Shown here one piece after another: positions 7,854-15,972 of a stretch of DNA of 64,000 nt. The notes below the pieces were generated by a model. It did not search any database. It was not told where the DNA came from and worked only from the letters and a program-made list of their open reading frames with translations. Source of the stretch: Paractinoplanes abujensis (lineage in GTDB: Bacteria > Actinomycetota > Actinomycetes > Mycobacteriales > Micromonosporaceae); the NCBI RefSeq assembly GCF_014204895.1, contig NZ_JACHMF010000001.1, positions 4,464,001 to 4,528,000 of the forward strand, read 5' to 3'. A program made the position numbers and the translations under genes. Positions within the stretch are counted from its first letter, which is position 1, and every line of letters starts with the position of its first letter.

Positions 7854-8822
7854 ATGGAACCCACCACGACGATCCACACGGATCTGGTCATCGTCGGGGC
7901 CGGACCGACCGGCCTCTACGGCGCGTTCTGCGCCGGCTTCCGCGGCCTGAGCACCGTCCTGGTCGACGCGCTGCCCCAGGTGGGCGGTCAGATCGCCGCG
8001 CTCTACCCGGAGAAGGTCGTGCGCGACGTGGCCGGGCTGCCCGCCGTGACCGGCCGTGAACTCGTGGACGGGCTGGCCGCCCAGGCCGACGCGTTCGGCA
8101 CGCGCTACCTGCTGGAACGGCAGGCGGTGGGGATCGGCCACGAAGCCGGGCGGCCGCAGCTGACCCTCTCCGACGGCACGATCGTCGACGCCGGGGCGGT
8201 CGTGCTGACCGCGGGCATCGGCACGTTCACGCCGCGGGCGTTGCCGGCCGGCGAGGAGTTCCTGGGCCGGGGGCTCTCCTACTTCGTGCCCGACCTGAGT
8301 GCGCACACCGACCGCGACGTCGTGGTGGTCGGCGGCGGCGACAGCGCCATCGACTGGGCCAACGCGCTGGTGCCGCTGGCCCGCTCGGTCACGGTGGTGC
8401 ACCGCCGGGCCCGGTTCCGCGCGCACGCCGCGTCGATCACCGAGGCCGAGCAGGCCGGGGTCGTGTTCCGCACCAACTGCGAGGTGTCCGAACTGCTCGG
8501 TGGTGACCGGCTCGAGAAGGTGCGCATCGGGGACGAGCTCGTCGAGGCCGACAGCGTGATCGCCGCGCTCGGCTTCATCTCCGACCTGGGGCCCCTCGCC
8601 GACTGGGGTCTCGAACTGTCCGGCCGCACGGTCGTGGTCGACCAGCGCATGCGCACCAACCTGACAGCCGTCTTCGCGGCCGGCGACGTCACCGAATACC
8701 CCGGCAAGGTGCGGCTCATGTCCGTCGGCTTCGGCGAGGTCGCCACCGCGGTCAACAACGCCGCGGTCGAGTTGGACCCGTCCGCCTCGATTTTCCCCGG
8801 CCACTCCACCGAAGGAGCCTGA
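7854..8822 (+). CDS. FAD-dependent ferredoxin:NAD(P) reductase, thioredoxin-reductase-like fold
   Basis: A 322-residue flavoprotein. The FAD motif is LVIVGAGPTGLYG (residues 11-23), with a second nucleotide motif VVVVGGGDSAIDWA near residue 155. The CxxC redox pair of thioredoxin reductases is absent, which points to the type-2 ferredoxin-NADP reductases. The C-terminus has AAGDVTEYPGKVRLMSVGFG, the usual FAD-closing segment. It stops one base before the ferredoxin ATG and is divergent from the Rieske oxygenase, so it is the likely electron supplier for that enzyme. Confidence 0.88.
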   Translation: MEPTTTIHTDLVIVGAGPTGLYGAFCAGFRGLSTVLVDALPQVGGQIAALYPEKVVRDVAGLPAVTGRELVDGLAAQADAFGTRYLLERQAVGIGHEAGRPQLTLSDGTIVDAGAVVLTAGIGTFTPRALPAGEEFLGRGLSYFVPDLSAHTDRDVVVVGGGDSAIDWANALVPLARSVTVVHRRARFRAHAASITEAEQAGVVFRTNCEVSELLGGDRLEKVRIGDELVEADSVIAALGFISDLGPLADWGLELSGRTVVVDQRMRTNLTAVFAAGDVTEYPGKVRLMSVGFGEVATAVNNAAVELDPSASIFPGHSTEGA

Positions 8823-8823
8823 C

Positions 8824-9165
8824 ATGCCGTACGTGATCGGCAAGGACTGCGTCGACGTCAACGACCGCGCCTGCATGGACGTCTGCCCCGTCGACTGCAT
8901 CTACGTCGGCGACCGCAAAAGCTACATCAACGCCGCCGAATGCATCGACTGCGGCGCCTGCGAAGTCGAATGCCCGGTGGAAGCCATCTTCGTGGACCGC
9001 AAAGCCCGCGGCGACGAGGAACGAACCCAGTTCGTCGAGGACCAGAAGAACTTCTTCACCATCGTCCTCCCCGGCCGCGACACCCCGCTCGGCGCCCCCG
9101 GCGGCGCCCGCAAGGTGGGCGAACTCGGCGTGGACACCCCGTTCATCGCCGACTACGACGCCTAG
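8824..9165 (+). CDS. fdxA: 7Fe (3Fe-4S/4Fe-4S) ferredoxin
   Basis: A 113-residue ferredoxin. Cysteines 9, 17, 21, 25, 40, 43, 46 and 50 follow the actinobacterial FdxA spacing. By homology, 9/17/50 would hold the [3Fe-4S] cluster and 21/40/43/46 the [4Fe-4S] cluster. The ribosome binding site GGAG lies just before ATG 8824, inside the end of the reductase gene. It probably passes electrons from the adjacent reductase to the Rieske oxygenase. A role as a general housekeeping FdxA cannot be excluded. Confidence 0.92.
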   Translation: MPYVIGKDCVDVNDRACMDVCPVDCIYVGDRKSYINAAECIDCGACEVECPVEAIFVDRKARGDEERTQFVEDQKNFFTIVLPGRDTPLGAPGGARKVGELGVDTPFIADYDA

Positions 9166-9205
9166 CTGTCGTTCGCCGGCCGCCTCCGTGATCTGGTCAC
9201 ACCGG

Positions 9206-9949
9206 TCATCGCACGAAATGAGCCGTCCTCGGCCGGTAGACGCGCCGCGGTGGTGGCCGATCACCGGGCGCGATGAGCCGGGTATGGAAGGCCGCCGCCG
9301 TCGCCTGCGCGCGGTCCCGCAGATCCAGCTTCATCAGCACCCGGCCGAAGTGCGTCTTCACCGTCGCCTCACCGATGAACAGCTGCCCGGCGATCTCCGT
9401 GTTCGAGAGCCCGTGACCGACCAGCGTCAGGACCTCCCGTTCGCGGGCGGTCAGCACGTCGAGCTCGGCGGAGGTCGGTGCGGTGTCCTGCGGGCGGCTC
9501 GCGAACTCCCGGATGAGCTGTTTGACCACCGCCTGGTCGATCCACGCGTCGCCCGCGCCGACCTGCCGGACCGCGGGGACGAGCTGCGTGCCCGCCGCGC
9601 TTTTCAGCAGGAACCCGGAGGCGCCGGCCTGCAGCGCCCGGCGCACCATGTCGTCGACTTGGATCGTCGTCAGGATGAGGACCTTCACCGGGTCGTCCGG
9701 ATCGCTGAACCCGTCGCTCGCGATGACCCGGGTCGCCTCGATACCGTCGGTGCCCGGCATGCTGATGTCCATCACGACGACGTCCGGTCGCAGCTCGGCC
9801 GCTCGGGCGATGGCGCCGTCGCCATCCTCCGCCTCGCCGACGACGGCGATGCCGGGCTCGCCGAGGAGCAGCAGGCTCAGGCTCGACCGCACGAGCGGGT
9901 CGTCGTCGACGACCATGGTGCGGATGATTCCGTCCGGGTCAGAGGGCAT
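9206..9949 (-). CDS. NarL/LuxR-type response regulator
   Basis: A 247-residue protein. The receiver domain has the acidic start MVVDDDPLVRSSL, phosphoacceptor Asp in VVVMDISMPGTDG, switch residues in VLILTT, and Lys in GFLLKSA. A LuxR-type helix-turn-helix follows (LTAREREVLTLVGHGLSNTE, then VKTHFGRVLMKL). There is a ~20-residue Arg/Pro-rich tail. ATG 9949 overlaps the 3' end of the sensor kinase by 11 bp, so the pair is co-translated. Target genes unknown. A longer upstream start would lie inside the kinase and was rejected. Confidence 0.92.
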   Translation of the reverse strand: MPSDPDGIIRTMVVDDDPLVRSSLSLLLLGEPGIAVVGEAEDGDGAIARAAELRPDVVVMDISMPGTDGIEATRVIASDGFSDPDDPVKVLILTTIQVDDMVRRALQAGASGFLLKSAAGTQLVPAVRQVGAGDAWIDQAVVKQLIREFASRPQDTAPTSAELDVLTAREREVLTLVGHGLSNTEIAGQLFIGEATVKTHFGRVLMKLDLRDRAQATAAAFHTRLIAPGDRPPPRRVYRPRTAHFVR

Positions 9950-11228
9950 GTTGCGGCTCCAGGCCGGACAGGGGCTCCGGGTGGAAGCCCGTGGTCGCGA
10001 TCGGCTGTGCGGGAACGGTGATCGGCAGGTGCGCGACGACCGAGAACCCGCCCTCCGGCCGCGGCCCGTACCGGAGGGTGCCGCCGGCCTGGCGGATGCG
10101 CTCGTGCTGCCCCCGCAGGCCGTTACCGGTGCTGAACCCGGCGAGCGCCGGGGCGGGCTGCCCGTCACCGTCGTCGTCGATCTCGATCCGGAGGTCGTCG
10201 GCCCAGCGGAGTGTCACCCGGGCCCGGCCGCCCACCCCGGCATGTTTGATGCTGTTGATCAGGGCTTCCTGGATCAGCCGCCAGCCGGCCAGATCGGTGC
10301 CCGCGTCGAGCACGCGCGGTGTGCCGGTGACGGTGAGGGTCACGTTCAGGCTGTCCAAGCCGACCTGATCGAGCAGGTCGGCAAGGCGGTTCAGTCGTCC
10401 GGACTGCTCCGTGACCGCCGCCTGCTCCGGCGGGGCGTCGCCGCCGGCCCGCAGGATCAGCAGCATCTCCCGAAGCTCGTCCATCGCCTGGGTGCTGAGG
10501 CTCTGGACCCGGTCGAGTGATTCCTCGGCCGCGGCGGCGTCGGTGCGCAGCAGCTTGGCGGCGCCGGCGGCCTGCAAGGCCATGTGGGTGACCGTGCGGG
10601 CGATGACGTCGTGCAGTTCCCTGGCCACGGTCAGCCGGACACGGTTGGCGGCCTCCTTCGTCTCGGCTCGGCGGCGGAACTCCAGTTGCTCCATGTGCGC
10701 CCTGCTCGCCCTGCGCCCTCGGCCCGCGCCCCACGCCCCGAAGGTGACGAACCCATACATCGAGGCGACCAGGGGCAGGGTCGTCGAGACCGGGTCGATG
10801 GACACGGCCACGATGTAGGCGACGGTGAGGGCCACGGGCACGGCCGCGATCGCCGGTGCGACGTAGACCGACCGCCCCTTGCCGCCGGCCGCCACGGAGT
10901 AGAGAGCGAGCCACACGCTGATGATCGGGAGATAGGCCGGCGTGGGCAGCGAGGTGAACGACAACGCGCCGAACACGACGCTGTACCCGGAGATGATCGC
11001 GAGCACGAGCAGCGGCCGCTTCTGCCGCCCGAGCAGCACCAGGCCGGCGAGCGCGGTACACGCCAGCATGAGGCAGACCGACCACAGCGGCGGGCGTGGC
11101 CGGTCGGGCGCGCTCCAGTCCCAGCACACCCAGAGATCCAAGGCGATCGCGCCGATCGCGGGGGCGATGTCACCGGCCCGCGACAGCCGGACCCGGCGCA
11201 GCGCGGTGGTGGTCGTGGGCTCAGCCAC
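9939..11228 (-). CDS. DesK/NarX-type sensor histidine kinase
   Basis: A 429-residue kinase. Several hydrophobic segments (residues ~20-165) form an integral-membrane sensor region. The HisKA_3 box ARELHDVIARTVTHMALQA carries the phospho-His. The ATPase domain includes NSIKHA (N box), DDDGDGQPAP and GNGLRGQHERI (G boxes). GTG start at 11228 lies eight bases inside the upstream secreted-protein gene. It partners the response regulator immediately downstream. The signal is not identifiable; the upstream secreted protein may be part of the sensing circuit (inference). Confidence 0.9.
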   Translation of the reverse strand: MAEPTTTTALRRVRLSRAGDIAPAIGAIALDLWVCWDWSAPDRPRPPLWSVCLMLACTALAGLVLLGRQKRPLLVLAIISGYSVVFGALSFTSLPTPAYLPIISVWLALYSVAAGGKGRSVYVAPAIAAVPVALTVAYIVAVSIDPVSTTLPLVASMYGFVTFGAWGAGRGRRASRAHMEQLEFRRRAETKEAANRVRLTVARELHDVIARTVTHMALQAAGAAKLLRTDAAAAEESLDRVQSLSTQAMDELREMLLILRAGGDAPPEQAAVTEQSGRLNRLADLLDQVGLDSLNVTLTVTGTPRVLDAGTDLAGWRLIQEALINSIKHAGVGGRARVTLRWADDLRIEIDDDGDGQPAPALAGFSTGNGLRGQHERIRQAGGTLRYGPRPEGGFSVVAHLPITVPAQPIATTGFHPEPLSGLEPQHAL

Positions 11229-11583
11229 AGCAGGCCCCCAGCGCCGTGAAGGGAACGCCGCGGACGGGCTCGAGGGACCGGGCGAAGTCCAGACCGACGT
11301 AAACGCCGAGTTCGCCCAGGAAGTGCTCGCGCCGTGGGCCGCGCGGCCCACGGATCGGCCCGTGCTCATGCGCCACCTCCGGGAATCCTCCGGACAGCGA
11401 CTTGGTGGAGTTCAACCCGAGATCGAGTCCGGCCAACCGGGCCCCCGGCTGCACCCCCGCGGTAATCTCCGGCACCGGCTCGGCCGCATGCGCACTCGCG
11501 CTCACGCCCAGCACAACGCCGCCCGTGAAAGCCGCCACCGTCGCCAGACGCGCCAAAACCGGCGAGCAATTTCGCTGAGCCAC
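11221..11583 (-). CDS. Small secreted protein of unknown function, coupled to the sensor kinase
   Basis: A 120-residue protein. GTG at 11583 is preceded by GGGAGAG five bases upstream. The N-terminus has a clear signal peptide: basic start, hydrophobic ATVAAFTGGVVLGVSASAHA, then AE, giving a likely AHA|AE cleavage. The mature ~85 residues contain ITAGVQPGARLAGLDLGLNS and end in Cys-Cys-Gly. I do not recognise a family. The stop codon lies eight bases inside the sensor-kinase gene, so they are probably one transcript. It might supply or modulate the signal for the kinase (inference). Confidence 0.6.
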   Translation of the reverse strand: MAQRNCSPVLARLATVAAFTGGVVLGVSASAHAAEPVPEITAGVQPGARLAGLDLGLNSTKSLSGGFPEVAHEHGPIRGPRGPRREHFLGELGVYVGLDFARSLEPVRGVPFTALGACCG

Positions 11584-11710
11584 TACGACTCTCCCTTTCC
11601 AACCGAAGCACAATGCCGACGCACCCATCACATACCGTTGGCGCGGCCCGGTAATCAGTTTTCAGTAGTACGACCGTGGTATGACCTCGCTTCACGGAAA
11701 AGCGATCACA

Positions 11711-12409
11711 TCAGGGCCCCTGCCGCACGTACCGGTAACCGAATCCGCGGACGCACTCGACCGGCGAGTCCGCCGTGCCCGGCCAGCCCAGCCGCCGCCG
11801 CAGCCGCAGCACGGCGAACTTCACCCGCTCCTCGCCGATGCCGGTCGGGTCGTCCCAGACCAGCTCCAGGAGCCTGCGGTGGGACAGCACGATCCCGGCG
11901 TTGCGGGTCAGCGTGGCCAGCAGCCGGAACTCGACAGGTGTGAGCCGCACCGGACGCCCGTCCGCGACGATCGAACGGCGCGCCGGATCCACCCGGAGCC
12001 GGCCGTCCTCGAAGGCGTCGTCCGCCCAGCGTGCGGCCGGTACACGCCGCAACAGGCGCTCGGCCCGGGCCAGCAGCTCGACCGGCCGGATCCCCCGGCC
12101 CACGCAGTCGTCGGCCCCCATCCGCAGGCTTCGCACGACGTCGTCCTCGCCACCGGCCGGGGTCACCATGATGACCGCGACGTCGCTGATCTCGCGGACC
12201 CGGCCCAGGGCGTGCCAGCCGTCCGGGTTCGTCAGCCCGGCGTCGATCAGGACCAGATCCGGCTTCATGGCATACATCGTCCGCAGGCAGGCGCGCCCGT
12301 CCGGCTCGTGGTGGACGAGATGCCCGGCGCCTTTGATCGCGGCCCAATCGTTTCGCGGCGCGGCCACCAGAATGCGCGCGGAACCGCGCCCGCCGTCCCC
12401 ATCAGCCAT
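11711..12409 (-). CDS. OmpR-type response regulator with a degenerate receiver domain
   Basis: A 232-residue protein. The C-terminal winged helix is intact (VRLTPVEFRLLATLTRNAGI, then VRGFGYRYVRQGP). In the N-terminal receiver, the Asp in LVLIDAGLTNPDGW (residue 56) is kept. The usual acidic pair is replaced by Ala-Pro (ILVAAPRND), and the conserved Lys before Pro is Arg (GRGIRP). Such receivers are often phosphorylation-independent. No histidine kinase gene is adjacent in the same operon, so it is an orphan. AGGA six bases before ATG 12409 supports the start. A much longer upstream open frame has no family match and was rejected. Confidence 0.83.
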   Translation of the reverse strand: MADGDGGRGSARILVAAPRNDWAAIKGAGHLVHHEPDGRACLRTMYAMKPDLVLIDAGLTNPDGWHALGRVREISDVAVIMVTPAGGEDDVVRSLRMGADDCVGRGIRPVELLARAERLLRRVPAARWADDAFEDGRLRVDPARRSIVADGRPVRLTPVEFRLLATLTRNAGIVLSHRRLLELVWDDPTGIGEERVKFAVLRLRRRLGWPGTADSPVECVRGFGYRYVRQGP

Positions 12410-12651
12410 TCCCGTTCCTCTTCGCTCGCCCGGGGTGCCCCACGCGACCCCGGCGATTTCACAATGCAGCCGCCAGGCTCCTGTTTCGTCAGGCCGCGAG
12501 CTGATCGCGCTCATACCCCGGTCTGATTCCGGTCGCGCCTGGCGCGTCGGATTCGCAAGTACGGTCGACCGGGGTGAGGAACCGGCGACGCCCGCCAGGG
12601 CCCGCCACGTCCGCGGCGGTGGGGTCGTCCTGCGTGCGGCGCCGATGCCGG
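12410..12651. other. Intergenic region without a supported gene
   Basis: This 242-bp stretch separates the orphan response regulator start from the stop of the LysR gene. Open frames here have no ribosome binding site and no family resemblance. It should hold the promoter of the response regulator, but no clear -35/-10 pair was identified. Confidence 0.5.
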
Positions 12652-13620
12652 CTAGGTCGACGGACCGGACCGGGAGGCCGACCCCCGCCTGGCCGGGACA
12701 GCCGCCGGGAGGCTGTGCGTCTCGCCCCGGGCCGGCAGCGCGGCCGTGACGGCGGCACGGACCTGGGCGCGGAGCCAGGCGTGGGCGGGGTCCGTGTCGT
12801 AGCGCTGGTGCCAGACGCTGATGATCGGTGGGTGGGGCAGGGGGGCCGGGAACTCGTCGACGGACAGGCCGAACGCGTCGGTCAGGGGGCGGCACGACGC
12901 CTCGGGGACGGTCACGACGGCGTCGCCGGTGGCCACGATGTGCAGGGCCGTGGCGGCGGTGGCGACGGCGGCCCGCACGTGGCGGTGCAGGCCGTGGGTG
13001 GCCAGGTGGTCGTCGACGGGGTCGGTCAGGCGGCCGCGGCGGGACAGGACTATGTGCGGGCGGGCCGCGTACGTGGGAAGGGTTTTGATCTTCGGGGTGT
13101 GGCGCCGGCGGGCGATGACCAGACGGTCGTGGCCGAGGGTGGCCGAGCGGAACTCGGGCCGGTCGGGGAGGGTGGCGCCGAGTTGCAGGTCGACGTGGCC
13201 GTGGCGGAGGTCGTCGGAGTCGCCGGTGGCCTCGGCCAGCAGACGCACGGTGACGCCGGGCGCCCGGGTGGCCAGGGCGGTCAGCAGCGGCGGGGCCAGG
13301 GCGGTGGCCAGCGCGTCGTGGCATTGCAGCGTGAACGTGCGCTCGAGGGTGGCCGGTTCGAGGTCCCGGCTCGGCGTGAGCACGGACCGGGCCTGCTGCA
13401 GGACCTCGCCGACACGGTCGCGGATCCCCACCGCGTACGGGGTCGGGGTCATGGTGTGACCGGTGCGCACGAGGATGTCGTCGCCCGTCAGCCGGCGGAT
13501 GCGGCCCAGCGTACGGCTGACGGCCGGCACCGAGAGCCGCAGACGGTCGGCGGCGCCGGTGACGCTGTTCTCCTCCAGCAGAGCGTGCAGGGCCGTCAGC
13601 AGGTTCAGGTCCAATTGCAT
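12652..13620 (-). CDS. LysR-family transcriptional regulator
   Basis: A 322-residue protein. The N-terminal LysR helix-turn-helix reads LDLNLLTALHALLEENSVTG followed by AADRLRLSVPAVSRTLGRI. A periplasmic-binding-like effector domain follows (LERTFTLQCHDALATAL). It is divergent from the inositol-phosphatase-like gene across a 66-bp gap, the usual layout for a LysR protein controlling its neighbour. The C-terminal ~25 residues are Ala/Arg-rich and lie outside the family core. Effector unknown. Confidence 0.88.
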   Translation of the reverse strand: MQLDLNLLTALHALLEENSVTGAADRLRLSVPAVSRTLGRIRRLTGDDILVRTGHTMTPTPYAVGIRDRVGEVLQQARSVLTPSRDLEPATLERTFTLQCHDALATALAPPLLTALATRAPGVTVRLLAEATGDSDDLRHGHVDLQLGATLPDRPEFRSATLGHDRLVIARRRHTPKIKTLPTYAARPHIVLSRRGRLTDPVDDHLATHGLHRHVRAAVATAATALHIVATGDAVVTVPEASCRPLTDAFGLSVDEFPAPLPHPPIISVWHQRYDTDPAHAWLRAQVRAAVTAALPARGETHSLPAAVPARRGSASRSGPST

Positions 13621-13652
13621 GAGTGTAAAGAATAGCTTGCCGAGGTTGCATT

Positions 13653-13663
13653 GGATTTAATCC
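13653..13663. promoter_or_regulatory. Inverted repeat in the LysR/IMPase-like divergent region
   Basis: GGATT-T-AATCC is a perfect 5+1+5 dyad in an AT-richer patch of the 66-bp region between the divergent LysR and phosphatase-like genes. It is a candidate LysR-type binding site; the assignment rests on position only. Confidence 0.3.
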
Positions 13664-13686
13664 GGAGAGCGGCCGATGCTCGAAGC

Positions 13687-14445
13687 ATGGATCTTTTGAC
13701 CACGACCGTCGCCGCCGTTCGTGAAGCGGGCGCCCGGCTGCTGGACCGCTACTCGACCGCGAGCCGCCCGGCGGACCTCCCCGACCTGCTCGCGGCGTTG
13801 CGGGCCAACGACACCGCCGTCACCGAGGTGCTGCGGCCGGCCCTGTCGCACGCCCCCTGGGAATCCGACGAGCACGCCACCGGGCCCATCGCGGGCGGCG
13901 ACCGCTGGGTGGTGGACCCGGTCGGCGGCAACGTCAACACCGTGCACGGCATGACCGACTGGAACATCGGCGTCAGCCTCGTCCGCGACGGGCAGCCGGT
14001 GCTGGCCGTGCTCTACTCGCCGCCGGCGAACGAGATGTTCACGGCGACCGCGGGCGGCGGCGCTTTCCTCAACGGCGCGCCGCTGCGGGTCAGCGCCAAG
14101 ACCGATCTGGCCGCCGCGCTGGTCGGCACGGGGCAGGCCAAGCCGGGCTTCTCCGCGCAGGCCGCGGAGCGGGCCGGCGCCTCGATCACCGCGATGCTGC
14201 AGAAAGCCCTGTACGTCCGGATGTCCGTGCCCGTCGGCCACCAGTTGGCGCAGGTGGCGGCCGGGCGGATGGACGCGCACTGGCAGTACGACAACGTGCG
14301 CTCCCACATCGGCCCGGTGCTGCTCGTGCAGGAGGCGGGCGGCATCGTCACCGACCTCGACGGCAAGCCGTGGGACATCACGTCGCCGGCGTACGTGGCG
14401 GCCGCGCCCGGCGTGCACGCGGCGACGCTCACGGTGGTGCGCTGA
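13687..14445 (+). CDS. Inositol-monophosphatase-family protein with altered active site
   Basis: A 252-residue protein of the FIG/IMPase fold. The family motif DPIDGTxNF appears as WVVDPVGGNVNTVHG. Asp77 is kept, but the second metal Asp is Gly80 and the catalytic Thr is Asn82. The C-terminal motif (YDNVRSHIGPVLLVQEAGG) keeps an Asp. Classical enzymes use these residues for Mg2+-dependent phosphate ester hydrolysis, so activity is doubtful or different here. ATG 13687 is used; an earlier in-frame ATG at 13651 sits in the operator region. It overlaps the next gene by one base (TGATG). Confidence 0.82.
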   Translation: MDLLTTTVAAVREAGARLLDRYSTASRPADLPDLLAALRANDTAVTEVLRPALSHAPWESDEHATGPIAGGDRWVVDPVGGNVNTVHGMTDWNIGVSLVRDGQPVLAVLYSPPANEMFTATAGGGAFLNGAPLRVSAKTDLAAALVGTGQAKPGFSAQAAERAGASITAMLQKALYVRMSVPVGHQLAQVAAGRMDAHWQYDNVRSHIGPVLLVQEAGGIVTDLDGKPWDITSPAYVAAAPGVHAATLTVVR

Positions 14446-15032
14446 TGCGGGTCGCCGTGCTGGGCGCCTCCGGCGGGACCGGTCGCCGGCTGGTGCGCGC
14501 CGCACTCTCCCGCGGCCTGCCGGTCGTCGAGATCGCCCGGTCCCTGCCGCCACCCGCGGTCCACGCCGACGTGCACGACCCGGAATCGATCAAGCGGGCC
14601 GTCGAGGGCTGCGACGTGCTGCTGTCCGGGCTCGGCATCGTCAAGGACAGCCCACCCGGCACCCTGACCGCCGGGGCGCGGGCCGCGGTCGCCTCCGGGG
14701 TGCCGCGGGTGATCTGGCTGGGCGCATTCGGCACGGGCCGCTCCGCACCCCACGCGAGCGGGCTGACCCGGGCCGTCCTCGGTGCCGCGCTGCGCCGCGA
14801 ACTGACCGACAAGATCGAAGCGGACGAGGTCGTGCTGGCCGCGGGGGGCACGGTCTTTCACGCGGGACGGCTCACCGACGGCCCCCTCGCCGCTTTCCGC
14901 TCGGTCGCCGTCAAGGACGCGCCGCACCGCGTCTTCCCCGCCGGCATCAGCCGGGCCACGGTGGCCGCGGCGATGATCGAGGAAGCCGTGCACTCGAATT
15001 TCCCCGGCCGCATCGCAGTCCCACTGGAGTAG
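14445..15032 (+). CDS. NAD(P)-binding atypical SDR / NmrA-like protein
   Basis: A 195-residue protein starting MRVAVLGASGGTGRRLVRAA, the GxxGxxG dinucleotide motif of atypical SDRs. It continues with VHADVHDPESIKRAVEGCDV and IWLGAFGTGRSAP. No YxxxK catalytic pair is seen, as is common for NAD(P)-binding epimerase-like or NmrA-like proteins. It is translationally coupled to the phosphatase-like gene. Role unknown: it could be a reductase or a redox-sensing partner. Confidence 0.8.
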   Translation: MRVAVLGASGGTGRRLVRAALSRGLPVVEIARSLPPPAVHADVHDPESIKRAVEGCDVLLSGLGIVKDSPPGTLTAGARAAVASGVPRVIWLGAFGTGRSAPHASGLTRAVLGAALRRELTDKIEADEVVLAAGGTVFHAGRLTDGPLAAFRSVAVKDAPHRVFPAGISRATVAAAMIEEAVHSNFPGRIAVPLE

Positions 15033-15088
15033 AACACGGCCCCGTCGCCGATCGAGCCTGGTGGGGCGCCGACGACCGATTTCTCTGA

Positions 15089-15910
15089 TCACCCGCTCAG
15101 CCGGGCGAAGGCGTCGGGTGGCAGCACCAGCTCGGCGGCCGCCATGTTCTCGCGCAGGTGCGTCACCGATGACGTGCCGGGAATCAGCAGGATGTTCGGT
15201 GACCGCTGCAGCAGCCAGGCCAACGCCACCTGCTTCCCCGTGGCCCCCAGCGCCGCCGCCACCTCGTCCAGCGCCGCCGACTGCAGCGGGCTCCAGCCGC
15301 CCAGCGGGAAGAACGGCACGTACCCGATCCCGTCGGCGGCCAGCGTGTCGATCAGGGCGTCGTCGTCGCGGTGGGCCAGGTTGTACTGGTTCTGCACGAA
15401 GATGATCGGCCCGATCCGCCGCGCCTCGGCCACCTGGGCGGCCGTGACGTTCGACAGGCCCAGATGCCGGACCAGCCCCTCCTTCTGCAGGGAGACCATT
15501 TCCCCGTACGCCGCAGCGACCGAGCCGGGTCCGCCGACGCGCAGGTTGGCCGCGTCCAGCGTGTCCAGTCCGAGCCGGGTCAGGTTGGCCTCGACCTGGG
15601 CCCGCAGGTCGTGTGCCGACGGTTCCCACGAACCCGACGGGCCGCGGCGGAACCCGACCTTCGTGACGATGCGCAGCGACGGGTCGTACGGGTGCAGGGC
15701 TTCCCGGATGACCTCGTTGGTGATGGCGGGACCGTAGTAGTCGCTGGTGTCGATGTGCGTGACACCCAGGTCGACGGCGGTGCGCAGGACCCGCACGGCC
15801 TCGGCCCGGTCTCGCGGCGGCCCGAAGGCGTTGGGCCCGGCCAGTTGCATGGCGCCGTAGCCCATGCGGCCCACCTCGAAGTCGTCCGCGAGTCGCAGTG
15901 GTGTGTTCAT
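15089..15910 (-). CDS. Aldo/keto reductase
   Basis: A 273-residue (beta/alpha)8 oxidoreductase. The catalytic Asp and Tyr are in THIDTSDYYGP and the Lys in RIVTKVGF. The NADPH-binding end contains LLIPGTSSVTHLRENM. In place of the usual catalytic His in LxHxP there is NLRVGG near residue 124, so the fourth member of the tetrad is not obvious. It is divergent from an XRE/MmyB-like regulator with a 62-bp gap; such pairs are common and the regulator probably controls it. Substrate unknown. Confidence 0.9.
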   Translation of the reverse strand: MNTPLRLADDFEVGRMGYGAMQLAGPNAFGPPRDRAEAVRVLRTAVDLGVTHIDTSDYYGPAITNEVIREALHPYDPSLRIVTKVGFRRGPSGSWEPSAHDLRAQVEANLTRLGLDTLDAANLRVGGPGSVAAAYGEMVSLQKEGLVRHLGLSNVTAAQVAEARRIGPIIFVQNQYNLAHRDDDALIDTLAADGIGYVPFFPLGGWSPLQSAALDEVAAALGATGKQVALAWLLQRSPNILLIPGTSSVTHLRENMAAAELVLPPDAFARLSG

Positions 15911-15972
15911 GACCTCGATCTTCGGCCCGCGGCGGCGGCCCGGGGAGTTACAGGTTGTACCACCATGGGGTG

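Noticed and set aside
8752..9264. Minus-strand frame over the ferredoxin gene
   Set aside because: Antisense of a Cys-patterned ferredoxin; no motif or start signal.
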